Assembly: GCA_002345925.1 (NCBI GenBank)
Contig: DDWM01000044.1
Location: 1-11,678 of the forward strand
From: Actinobacteria bacterium UBA2286
GTDB lineage: Bacteria > Actinomycetota > Coriobacteriia > Anaerosomatales > Anaerosomataceae
Direction: 5' to 3'
Length of the DNA stretch: 11,678 nt
The stretch's first letter is position 1. Each line of letters begins with the position of its first letter. The notes beneath the pieces are model-generated. The model ran no database searches and had not been told where the DNA came from. It saw nothing but the letters and a program-made list of their open reading frames with translations. Positions 1-6,418 of the stretch are shown in pieces. Made by a program: the position numbers and the translations under genes.

Positions 1-362
1 AGAATGTCGTGCTGGTCCTCCATGGAGCCGAGACCACCGATTCCCGAGCCGACGATGACACCTACGCGCTCGGCGTTGCTGTCATCGATGACGAGTCCGG
101 AGTCCGCAAGGGCCTCCTCGGCAGCTACCACAGCGAACTGCTGGAACCTCGCCATTCTGCGCGCCTCTTTCGAGTCGAGCCATGGCGAAGGATCCCAGTC
201 GTCAAGCGTGGCGGCGAACCTGGTGCTGTAGGCGCTTGCATCGAATGCCGTCACCTCGTGAACGCCTGAGCGTCCGGCGATGAGGCCCTCCCATGTGCTT
301 GTCGCATTCGGTCCGAGAGCGGAGACCGCGCCTATGCCGGTAACGACGACACGTCTGCTCAT
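1..362 (-). CDS. fabF: Beta-ketoacyl-ACP synthase II (FabF), N-terminal part, cut by window edge
   Basis: FabF condenses malonyl-ACP with a growing acyl-ACP in the cytoplasmic type II fatty-acid elongation cycle. Reading from the ATG at 362 gives about 120 residues starting MSRRVVVTGIGAVSALG, the typical KAS I/II opening, followed by the N-terminal stretch with DSGLVID and the glycine-rich GVIVGSGIGGLGSMEDQ. The catalytic Cys and the two His lie beyond the left edge and cannot be checked. The start is well supported: AGGAGG at 374..369 lies 6 nt upstream, and the ATG overlaps the TGA of the preceding fabK-like gene (ATGA), which suggests translational coupling. It is the last gene visible in the operon. 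A KAS I (FabB) or another KAS-like paralogue cannot be excluded from the N-terminus alone, but the position next to acpP favours FabF. Confidence 0.93.
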   Translation of the reverse strand, partial: MSRRVVVTGIGAVSALGPNATSTWEGLIAGRSGVHEVTAFDASAYSTRFAATLDDWDPSPWLDSKEARRMARFQQFAVVAAEEALADSGLVIDDSNAERVGVIVGSGIGGLGSMEDQHDI

Positions 363-1321
363 GCGGTTCCTCCTAAAGTCGCGGCGTTGTACTCGGCCAC
401 AAGGCGCTCCATGAGCACGCGGACCGTGGGGACGTCGTGGACGCGCGCTGCGGCGGAACCGGCGAAAACGAGCCCTCCGGTGACGTCGCCTTGCTGTGCG
501 CGCACGAGCTTGTCGATGATGCAGTATTCCTTGCCGCAGTCCTTCAGGCACGCGACGCAACGATCGATCACCGGATAATCGCCGGCCATGAGCCGATTGG
601 TGAGCGGGTTACGGATCGCACGCCCGGGAAGACCAACGGGACTTTTGATCAGGATGATGTCTTCGTCGGTGGCATCAACGTACATTTGCTTGAATGCTTC
701 TGAGGCAGAGGACTCAACAGTGGCAGCGAATCGGGTGCCCATCTGTACCCCGGCCGCCCCACCGTCGAGTGCCGCCTTGATGTCAGCGCCAGTGACGACG
801 CCACCGGCGGCGATAACGGGGATGCTGACTGATTCAACGATGCGCGGCAGTAGCTGGAGCATAGGCTCATCAGTGCCGAGGTGCCCCCCGGCCTCGTGAC
901 CCTCGACCACCACAGCCGAGGCACCGAAACGCTCGGCGAGCTTTGCAACGCGCTCAGACCCTACGATAGGGACGCATTCAACACCCGCCTCTCGGCACCA
1001 GCCGAAGACGTCTCGCGAGAATCCTGCGCCGGCGACGATGATGTCGGCTCCGCCATCGATCGCTGCGTGAACCAGCTCCTTGAAGGCACGAATGGCAACC
1101 ATGATGTTCACGCCGACAACACCGGAAGTGGCCTCGCGCGCGCTGCGAACTTCAGCGGTGAGCTCGCCTGCGCTCAGCCCCGAACCTGCGATGAGCCCGA
1201 CTCCGCCGGCTTCGGCGACTGCAGCAGCAAGCGGTGCCATCGAGATGCGCACAGCCATACCACCCTGCACGATCGGCAGGCGGGCAGTTCGAGTTCCAAT
1301 TCTGAGTGGGGGAAGTTCCAC
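359..1321 (-). CDS. FabK/nitronate-monooxygenase-like FMN oxidoreductase with C-terminal Cys cluster
   Basis: A 320-residue TIM-barrel flavoprotein of the FabK/2-nitropropane dioxygenase family, either a second enoyl-ACP reductase or an NAD(P)H-dependent flavin oxidoreductase of unknown substrate. Visible motifs are PIVQGGMA (residues 16-23), EAGGVGLIAG (37-46), VEGHEAGGHLG (139-149, with His147 at the position of the FabK/NMO catalytic His), IPVIAAGGV (167-175) and GVQMGTRF (191-198). Near the C-terminus Cys255, 258, 262 and 267 form CVACLKDCGKEYC, followed by GGLVFAGSAA. This segment is absent from the other FabK in the window and is typical of a clostridial-type NMO-like subgroup; it could bind a metal or an Fe-S cluster (inference). 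The start is GTG at 1321, with GGAGGA at 1332..1327, 5 nt upstream. It lies between acpP and fabF and overlaps fabF by 4 bp, so a fatty-acid role is likely but unproven. Confidence 0.88.
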   Translation of the reverse strand: MELPPLRIGTRTARLPIVQGGMAVRISMAPLAAAVAEAGGVGLIAGSGLSAGELTAEVRSAREATSGVVGVNIMVAIRAFKELVHAAIDGGADIIVAGAGFSRDVFGWCREAGVECVPIVGSERVAKLAERFGASAVVVEGHEAGGHLGTDEPMLQLLPRIVESVSIPVIAAGGVVTGADIKAALDGGAAGVQMGTRFAATVESSASEAFKQMYVDATDEDIILIKSPVGLPGRAIRNPLTNRLMAGDYPVIDRCVACLKDCGKEYCIIDKLVRAQQGDVTGGLVFAGSAAARVHDVPTVRVLMERLVAEYNAATLGGTA

Positions 1322-1347
1322 GCGAATCCTCCGGTGGTCTGCGCGAG

Positions 1348-1393
1348 ACGCGTTCGTCCCGGCCGGTCACGGACCGGCCGGGAGACGAAGCGT
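1348..1393 (-). repeat. Long GC-rich hairpin between acpP and the fabK-like gene
   Basis: Perfect 11-bp arms (CCCGGCCGGTC and GACCGGCCGGG, 1358-1368 and 1372-1382) surround a 3-nt loop. The stem extends outward through TTCGT/ACGAA and ACGC/GCGT, with a 2-nt and a 1-nt bulge, to about 20 bp. It begins 16 nt past the acpP stop. No T-run follows on the minus strand, so it does not look like a classic intrinsic terminator; it could protect the acpP mRNA 3' end or attenuate transcription into the next genes. The structure is seen directly; the role is inferred. Confidence 0.8.
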
Positions 1394-1409
1394 TCACGAC
1401 GTTGGACGC

Positions 1410-1649
1410 TTAAGCGTTTGTGGTGATGTAGTCGACAGCGTCGCCGACGGTCTTGATACCCTCGGCTTCCTCGTCGGGAATCGAAACGCCGAACGTCTCT
1501 TCGAGCGCCATTACGAGCTCGACGATGTCGAGCGAGTCAGCGCCAAGATCGTCGATGAACGATGCCTCCAGGGTCACATCCGCCTCGTCAGCGTTCAGCT
1601 GCTCGACGATGACTTCGGTGACCTTCTGCAGAATCTCTTCGTTGCTCAT
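1410..1649 (-). CDS. acpP: Acyl carrier protein
   Basis: ACP carries malonyl and growing acyl chains on a 4'-phosphopantetheine arm; it is the substrate for FabD, FabH, FabF, FabG, FabK and the acyl donor for PlsX. The 79-residue acidic protein has the usual ACP length and the GADSLDIVELVMALEE motif, with Ser39 as the pantetheine attachment site, followed by FGVSIPDEEAEGIKTVGDAV. The start is placed at the ATG at 1649 because AGGAGG (1663..1658) lies 8 nt upstream; an in-frame GTG at 1658 overlaps that site and would add only three residues. The gene follows fabG after a 52-bp gap and precedes a strong hairpin, consistent with the need for much more ACP than enzyme. CoaD upstream in the same cluster makes the CoA from which the prosthetic group derives. 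Confidence 0.97.
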   Translation of the reverse strand: MSNEEILQKVTEVIVEQLNADEADVTLEASFIDDLGADSLDIVELVMALEETFGVSIPDEEAEGIKTVGDAVDYITTNA

Positions 1650-1657
1650 GTGATGCA

Positions 1658-1663
1658 CCTCCT
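1658..1663 (-). promoter_or_regulatory. Perfect AGGAGG ribosome-binding site of acpP
   Basis: A full AGGAGG lies 8 nt before the ATG at 1649. It decides the acpP start in favour of that ATG over the in-frame GTG at 1658, and fits high ACP expression. Confidence 0.8.
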
Positions 1664-1681
1664 CTCTGTCCTGTCACGGTG

Positions 1682-1710
1682 ATTATGACGCGTTGCCGCG
1701 ATCAGGCGAA
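1682..1710 (-). promoter_or_regulatory. Weak candidate acpP promoter
   Basis: Reading the minus strand, CATAAT (1687..1682) sits 17 bp downstream of TTCGCC (1710..1705) and about 32 nt before the acpP ATG. The -10 matches the sigma-70 consensus at 5 of 6 bases, the -35 at only 3 of 6. An extra acpP promoter would make sense and is known in E. coli, but this match could be chance. Confidence 0.28.
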
Positions 1711-2457
1711 TGTCATTCCTCCATCGACAGCCAGAACCTGGCCGGTGATGTATGCCGCATCATCGGAGGCAAGGAACGCGACCGCGGCGGCAACATCGAC
1801 GGGAGAACCGAAGCGCTTCATTGAGATGCTGTTGAGAGCACCATCGCGCGCGGCTTCGGGCAGAGCAGCGGTCATGTCAGTCTCGATGAACCCGGGTGCG
1901 ATAGCGTTCACGCGAACGTTGCGTGAAGCGAGTTCCCTGGCGACCGACTTCGTGAGGCCGATGAGGCCAGCTTTGGCAGCGGCGTAATTTGCCTGGCCGG
2001 CATTGCCGACAAGGCCAACCACGGATGAGATATTGACGATAGAGCCTGAGCGCTGCTTCATCATGACTTTGGAGGCAGCGCGTGTTACGTAGAAGGCGCC
2101 ACTGAGATTCGTGTTGATGACCGATTCCCAGTCATCGTCAGACATTCGAACGAGCAGTCCGTCCCGGGTGATCCCAGCGTTGTTCACAACGACGTCAAGC
2201 CGTCCGTATCGCGCGACGATGTCGCTGATGAGTGCGGTGCAAGATTCGGAGTCTGCGACATCGCCCTTGAAGGCATCGCTCTCGGCCGATACACCGGCCT
2301 CGGCTAAACGGGCCAGCACCGAGCGGGCACCTGAATCGTCCCCTCGGTAGTTCACCGCAACGGTTGCACCTCGAAGCCCGAGCTCGTATGCAATCTCGGC
2401 ACCGATGCCACGATTGGCTCCGGTGACGAGAGCGATCTTGCCGGTCAGGTCGCTCAT
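1702..2457 (-). CDS. fabG: 3-oxoacyl-[ACP] reductase
   Basis: FabG reduces 3-ketoacyl-ACP to 3-hydroxyacyl-ACP with NADPH. The 251-residue protein is a classic short-chain dehydrogenase: TGANRGIG cofactor loop (residues 12-19), NNAG (92-95), and a complete catalytic tetrad Asn117, Ser145 (in NISSVVG), Tyr158 and Lys162 (YAAAK). The stretch GNAGQANYAAAKAGLIGLTK, and the C-terminal ITGQVLAVDGGM, are characteristic of FabG rather than of other SDRs. The ATG at 2457 overlaps the fabD stop (ATGA), and a GGAGG lies about 10 nt upstream inside the fabD coding end, so translation is probably coupled to fabD. Position between fabD and acpP is the usual one. Confidence 0.97.
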   Translation of the reverse strand: MSDLTGKIALVTGANRGIGAEIAYELGLRGATVAVNYRGDDSGARSVLARLAEAGVSAESDAFKGDVADSESCTALISDIVARYGRLDVVVNNAGITRDGLLVRMSDDDWESVINTNLSGAFYVTRAASKVMMKQRSGSIVNISSVVGLVGNAGQANYAAAKAGLIGLTKSVARELASRNVRVNAIAPGFIETDMTAALPEAARDGALNSISMKRFGSPVDVAAAVAFLASDDAAYITGQVLAVDGGMTFA

Positions 2458-3371
2458 ACCTCAAGCACCTCCAGTACGCGTTCGATGCCGCGGTCTTCAA
2501 CGGCGATAGCGTCGATACCCTCGATCTTACGTGCAAGTCCGGTGAGCACTGAGCCTGTTCCAGCCTCGACGACGACTTCGACGCCCGCGTCGCGCAGCCC
2601 GAGCATCGTCTCGGTCCAGCGAACAGGGCTGGTGATCTGCCCGATGAGCCGTGATTTGATGAGCTTCTCGGCTGACGTGGGTGTGGGGTCGGTGTTCTGC
2701 AGCACTGGAATCGTCGCGTCGCTGAAATGCGTCTCGGCAAGGATTCCCGCGAAACGGTCACCGGCGGGTGCCATGAGCGGCGAATGGAACGGACCCGCTA
2801 CTGTGAGCGGCACTACGCGTCTTGCACCAGCTGCTGTCAGCGCGACCGTTGCAGCTTCGATCCCGGCATGTGTGCCCGAGAGTACGACTTGGGTTTCCGA
2901 GTTGTCGTTCGCGAGCCAGACGCTGCTCAGGTCCCCTACGAGCTCAGCCACGACCGATCGCTTCAGTCCGAGTACGGCCGCCATCGTTCCGGGTGTGGAA
3001 GCCGCTGTTGCAGCCATGAGCGCTGAGCGCTCGATAACGAGCTCAAGGCCGGCCTCTGCGGAGAACACCCCCGCAATTGCCAGCGCGGCATACTCGCCAA
3101 GGCTATGTCCCGCAACGAACGCTGGCTGCACTCCGCAATCCAGCAGACTCCTGCCCCAGACCAGGTCTGCCAGGTACAGAAGCGGCTGTGCGGCACGGGT
3201 ATCCGAGAGGTTCTCTACAGGTCCTGTGGCCGCGATCGAGCGCAGCGGCAGTCCGGACAACCCCTCGGCGGCATCAAGTAGCCGAGAGAGGTCCTCATGC
3301 TCGGGAAGCGTGTCCAGCATGCCGACACGCTGAGATCCCTGGCCTGGGAAGACGAGCGCGTGTGTCTTCAT
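2454..3371 (-). CDS. fabD: Malonyl-CoA:ACP transacylase
   Basis: FabD moves malonyl from CoA to ACP, producing the extender unit for FabH and FabF. With the ATG at 3371 the protein has 305 residues, the usual size. It shows the FabD opening LVFPGQGSQ, the nucleophile elbow GHSLGE (Ser90), the carboxylate-binding Arg115 (VIERSALM), and the catalytic His196 in GPFHSPLM. An upstream in-frame GTG at 3380 would give 308 residues and a GTGA overlap with the fabK stop, but AGAGG lies only 1 nt before it while it is 10 nt before the ATG at 3371, so the ATG is preferred. It is followed by fabG with a 4-bp overlap. Function is secure; only the start is uncertain by three codons. Confidence 0.95.
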   Translation of the reverse strand: MKTHALVFPGQGSQRVGMLDTLPEHEDLSRLLDAAEGLSGLPLRSIAATGPVENLSDTRAAQPLLYLADLVWGRSLLDCGVQPAFVAGHSLGEYAALAIAGVFSAEAGLELVIERSALMAATAASTPGTMAAVLGLKRSVVAELVGDLSSVWLANDNSETQVVLSGTHAGIEAATVALTAAGARRVVPLTVAGPFHSPLMAPAGDRFAGILAETHFSDATIPVLQNTDPTPTSAEKLIKSRLIGQITSPVRWTETMLGLRDAGVEVVVEAGTGSVLTGLARKIEGIDAIAVEDRGIERVLEVLEV

Positions 3372-3376
3372 CACAC

Positions 3377-4324
3377 TCACGCCTCTGGTGTGGTCCCGAG
3401 TGCGCGCATGACCTCCTCGGCACCGTTCATAAGGTCGGTGACGATGTCGGCTGCGGACTCGATACGGCAGACCATAGCGGCGATCTGGCCAGCCATTAGG
3501 CTGCCCATCGCGGTATCACCCTGGCGCATGGCAAGTGCGAGCTTGCCGGCTCCAAGGGCTTCGATCTCTTCGACCTTCCCGTCGCGATCCAGTTCCATGA
3601 TCTCGCGGGCGAGCTTGTTCTTGAGTACGCGCACCGGGTGCCCCGTCGAACGACCGGTCACGACGGTGTCGCGATCCTTGGCCTTGATGAGCACGTCTTT
3701 GACGTCGGGATGGATCGTGCATTCCTCGGCGCACATGAATCGAGTGCCGATCTGCACGCCCTCAGCGCCAAGCGCGAATGCGGCCGCCATTCCCCTGCCG
3801 TCGGCGATTCCACCGGCGGCGATCACAGGAATCGAAACCGCATCGGCCAGCTGCGGCGTCAGTACCAGAGTCGTGAGGTCGCCGATGTGGCCGCCAGCTT
3901 CCATACCTTCGCCGATTACGGCGTCAGCGCCGATGGACTGCATGCGCTTTGCGAGCGCCACCGATGGTACGACCGGGATGATCTTGATGCCTGCGGCTTT
4001 CAGCGCCGCCATGTACTTGCTCGGGCTGCCTGCACCGGTAGTGACTACCGGGACGTGCTCATCGAGAACCATCTGTACGATATCGTCGATGTGCGGGGTA
4101 AGCAGCATGAGGTTCACACCGAACGGCCTGTCGGTGAGCGCCTTGGCCATGTGGATCTGCTCGCGGAGCAAGTCAGTGGGCATATGTCCGGCGCCGATGA
4201 TGCCGATGCCGCCAGCATTGCTCACTGCGGCAGAGAGTTCCGCCGTTGCGGTCCAGGCCATGCCGCCCTGAATAATCGGATGCTCGATGCCGAGCAGAGT
4301 CGTCACTCGTGTTCGAAGAGCCAT
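3377..4324 (-). CDS. fabK: FMN-dependent enoyl-[ACP] reductase FabK
   Basis: FabK carries out the last reduction of each elongation cycle (trans-2-enoyl-ACP to acyl-ACP) with NAD(P)H and FMN; it is unrelated to the SDR-type FabI and intrinsically insensitive to triclosan. The 315-residue protein matches family length and shows HPIIQGGMAW (15-24), SNAGGIGIIGAGHM (35-48), VIGEGMEAGGHIGD (136-149, His146 aligning with the key FabK His), IPVIAAGGIADGRG (165-178), GVQIGTRF (189-196) and the C-terminal LAMRQGD...GSLMAGQIA typical of true FabK. The ATG at 4324 has AAGGAGG 9 nt upstream. Only 1 bp separates it from the fabH stop, and its stop abuts fabD. No fabI is seen in the window, so this is probably the main enoyl reductase. 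Confidence 0.95.
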   Translation of the reverse strand: MALRTRVTTLLGIEHPIIQGGMAWTATAELSAAVSNAGGIGIIGAGHMPTDLLREQIHMAKALTDRPFGVNLMLLTPHIDDIVQMVLDEHVPVVTTGAGSPSKYMAALKAAGIKIIPVVPSVALAKRMQSIGADAVIGEGMEAGGHIGDLTTLVLTPQLADAVSIPVIAAGGIADGRGMAAAFALGAEGVQIGTRFMCAEECTIHPDVKDVLIKAKDRDTVVTGRSTGHPVRVLKNKLAREIMELDRDGKVEEIEALGAGKLALAMRQGDTAMGSLMAGQIAAMVCRIESAADIVTDLMNGAEEVMRALGTTPEA

Positions 4325-4325
4325 T

Positions 4326-5315
4326 CTAGAGGTCCTCCTTGGTCCAACGTACTATTGCGGCCCCCCAGGTCAAGCCGGCTCCAAAACCGACCAGCGCCAA
4401 GACATTGCCCCGGCGCAGGTTGCCGCTAGTATACAGGTCGTTCACCGCCAGCGGAATCGACGCCGCAGAGGTATTTCCAAGTAGCTCGATATTAGAGAAC
4501 ACCTGTTCATGCGGCAGCTTCAGCCTGTCGGCCACCGTGTCCAAAATGCGCTGGTTAGCCTGGTGTGGAATCAGCCAGGTGAGGTCGTCGATCGAGAGTC
4601 CGGATGCGGCTAGCGCCTTCTTCGTCGTTGCGGGGATTGCACGCACAGCGAACTTGAATACCTCCTGACCATTCATCGACAGGAAGTGAAGCCCGTTTTC
4701 AACTGTCTGGATGCTCGCGGGCATGGCTGCACCACCCGCAGGGATCTGAAGTACCTCCGGACGGCTTCCGTCGGAACCAAGATCGATGCCGAGCACACCG
4801 GGTTCTTCGCTGGCTTCTAGGACGAAGGCGCCCGCACCATCTCCGAACAGTACGCACGTACGGCGATCGCTGAAGTCGACCAGACGTGTTAGCGCATCAG
4901 CGCCCACGACCAAGACGCGACGCGCCCGCCCAGATTCAATAGCGGTCGTCGCGGTGTGAATCGCGTAGATGAAACTTGTGCATGCTGCCATGACGTCTAG
5001 GGCCGGACACGTGAGCCCGATCTTCGCCTGAACAAGACACGCCGTTGACGGCATGATCATGTCGGGGCTCGACGTCCCGACCACGAGCAAGTCGATGTCG
5101 CTCGGCTCAAGCCCGGCATCCGCGATCGCTGCCAGTGCGGCTCCGGCGCCAAGATCAGACGTGGTCTCGCCTTCGGAGACGAAACGCCGCTCGGCGATGC
5201 CCGTACGCGTGCGTATCCATTCATCTGACGTCTCGACAATCGTCGCAAGGTCGTCGTTCGTGACGACGCGCTGCGGCAGGAATGCGCCAACGCCTGTGAT
5301 TGCTGCATGGGTCAT
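4326..5315 (-). CDS. fabH: Beta-ketoacyl-ACP synthase III
   Basis: FabH starts each chain by condensing a short acyl-CoA with malonyl-ACP; its pocket sets whether straight or branched starters are used. The 329-residue protein carries the full Cys-His-Asn triad: Cys112 in AACTSF, His251 in IPHQAN and Asn281 in GNTSAAS, plus the ACP/CoA-facing DEWIRTRTGI (31-40) and C-terminal GFGAGLTWGAA. The ATG at 5315 is preceded by GGGGAG about 10 nt upstream. It follows plsX after a 96-bp gap, one of the longer gaps in the cluster, and is almost contiguous with fabK. Starter-unit preference (acetyl versus branched acyl-CoA) cannot be told from sequence alone. Confidence 0.97.
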   Translation of the reverse strand: MTHAAITGVGAFLPQRVVTNDDLATIVETSDEWIRTRTGIAERRFVSEGETTSDLGAGAALAAIADAGLEPSDIDLLVVGTSSPDMIMPSTACLVQAKIGLTCPALDVMAACTSFIYAIHTATTAIESGRARRVLVVGADALTRLVDFSDRRTCVLFGDGAGAFVLEASEEPGVLGIDLGSDGSRPEVLQIPAGGAAMPASIQTVENGLHFLSMNGQEVFKFAVRAIPATTKKALAASGLSIDDLTWLIPHQANQRILDTVADRLKLPHEQVFSNIELLGNTSAASIPLAVNDLYTSGNLRRGNVLALVGFGAGLTWGAAIVRWTKEDL

Positions 5316-5411
5316 TGAGAGGATGCTCCCCTAGCTAGAGCGGCTGTGCCGCCTGAAATGTCCGAGTAGTATACATGTTCGTTGTTAAGTCCCGGACCGA
5401 AGCTGCTCTGT
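5316..5411 (-). promoter_or_regulatory. plsX-fabH gap with -10-like box and small hairpin
   Basis: This 96-bp noncoding gap has a TATACT -10-like hexamer (5373..5368) but no convincing -35 at 16-18 bp. It is followed by a 5-bp GCGGC/GCCGC stem with a 3-nt loop (5340-5352) and the palindrome CTAGCTAG (5331-5338) just upstream of the fabH ribosome-binding site. It may hold a secondary promoter or an RNA processing site. I do not see a FapR-type operator. Confidence 0.25.
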
Positions 5412-6404
5412 CTACTCTGCCACCGCGGTCGCGATGCGGTCGGTCAACCCACCACGGACAGCTCGTGCAGCAACGTCGATGCCAGCGGCGACTGCCCGCG
5501 GATTGCTGCTCCCATGCCCAATGATGCAAACACCGCGTACGCCGAGAAGCGGTGCGCCTCCGTATGTGTCGGGGTTGATTCGCTCTTTCAGCTCCATGAG
5601 CGGCTCCTTGAGGACGGAAGCCGCGAGCGATCTTATCGGCGTGGAGGTCATTGCGTTCTTGACCTGAGTGAGAAGCGTCTTAGCGAGACCTTCAAGCAGC
5701 TTGAGCGCGACATTGCCCGTAAAGCCGTCGGTGACGATGACATCGGTGGAACCCTCTGCGATCTCTCGCCCTTCGACGTTGCCGACGAATCCAGGCACGC
5801 CCTCAGCCATCAGGACGTGAGCTTCCTGAGCGAGCATGGATCCCTTGGTAGGCTCGGCGCCGATGTTCAGAAGCCCAACCGTCGGTTCGTCAATACCGAG
5901 AACCACCTGCGCGTACGCGCGGCCCATGAGGCCGAATTGCACCAGGTTCTCGGGCTTCACGTCTGCGTTCGCGCCAACATCGAGCAGCACGCTGGGGCGC
6001 TCGGCAGCAGGGATGACAGTGGCGATCGCAGGTCTCGAAACACCTGCGATGCGACCCATGACAAGTGTCGCGGCCGCCATGCACGCGCCGGTGTTTCCTG
6101 CCGAGAAGAACCCTGCGGCTTCTCCGTCCTTCACGAGTCGGCATCCTACGACAATCGAGGAGTCCTTCTTGGAGCGGACTGCATTGGCAGGATGTTCGCC
6201 CATATCGATGAACTCGGTCGTCGGCACGGCGCGAACCCTATCGCGCTGTGCTGCAAAAGGGACGACCACGTCTTCAGGGCCCGTGAGCGCGATCTTCAGG
6301 TCAGAGTCCGCCGCGAGCGCGGCGTCGACTCCTGCGAGCACAACGGCCGGCGCATCATCGCCGCCGAGCACGTCAACGGCGATGGTCACTGTGTTGTCTG
6401 TCAA
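5412..6404 (-). CDS. plsX: Phosphate acyltransferase (acyl-ACP to acyl-phosphate)
   Basis: PlsX converts acyl-ACP and inorganic phosphate to acyl-phosphate, the donor for PlsY, linking fatty-acid synthesis to membrane phospholipids; it is a peripheral, soluble enzyme. The 330-residue protein shows the family opening IAVDVLGGDDAP, SAGNTGACMAAATLVMGRI, RPAIATVIP, LLDVGANADVKPENLVQFG, GLLNIGAEPTKG, VTDGFTGNVALKLLEG and the C-terminal GGAPLLGVRG and HGSSN. The start is a TTG at 6404, chosen because GGGAG (6414..6410) lies 5 nt upstream; the next in-frame candidate, GTG at 6389, has no such site. It lies 14 nt after the BioD-like gene and before fabH, the normal plsX-fabH order. Confidence 0.96.
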   Translation of the reverse strand: MTDNTVTIAVDVLGGDDAPAVVLAGVDAALAADSDLKIALTGPEDVVVPFAAQRDRVRAVPTTEFIDMGEHPANAVRSKKDSSIVVGCRLVKDGEAAGFFSAGNTGACMAAATLVMGRIAGVSRPAIATVIPAAERPSVLLDVGANADVKPENLVQFGLMGRAYAQVVLGIDEPTVGLLNIGAEPTKGSMLAQEAHVLMAEGVPGFVGNVEGREIAEGSTDVIVTDGFTGNVALKLLEGLAKTLLTQVKNAMTSTPIRSLAASVLKEPLMELKERINPDTYGGAPLLGVRGVCIIGHGSSNPRAVAAGIDVAARAVRGGLTDRIATAVAE

Positions 6405-6409
6405 CTTCG

Positions 6410-6414
6410 CTCCC
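6410..6414 (-). promoter_or_regulatory. RBS supporting a TTG start for plsX
   Basis: GGGAG lies 5 nt before the TTG at 6404, in the 14-nt gap after the upstream gene. It makes the rare TTG the best plsX start and may set a lower translation level than an ATG would. Confidence 0.6.
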
Positions 6415-6418
6415 GGGG

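Noticed and set aside
1348..1393. The acpP hairpin as a classic Rho-independent terminator
   Set aside because: No T-run follows the stem in the direction of transcription, and fabK-like and fabF continue on the same strand with coupled starts.
2485..3333. A 282-codon plus-strand frame opposite fabD
   Set aside because: Ser/Thr/Pro/Ala-rich shadow of an intact fabD; no supported start site.
3297..4271. A 324-codon plus-strand frame opposite fabK
   Set aside because: Its product is rich in Ser/Pro/Ala/Ile runs mirroring the fabK codons and matches nothing I know; fabK on the other strand has intact family signatures and a ribosome-binding site.
5335..5376. A 13-codon minus-strand mini-ORF before fabH, a possible leader peptide
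   Set aside because: No ribosome-binding site precedes its ATG, the codons show no amino-acid bias suggesting attenuation, and its ATG overlaps the -10-like box.
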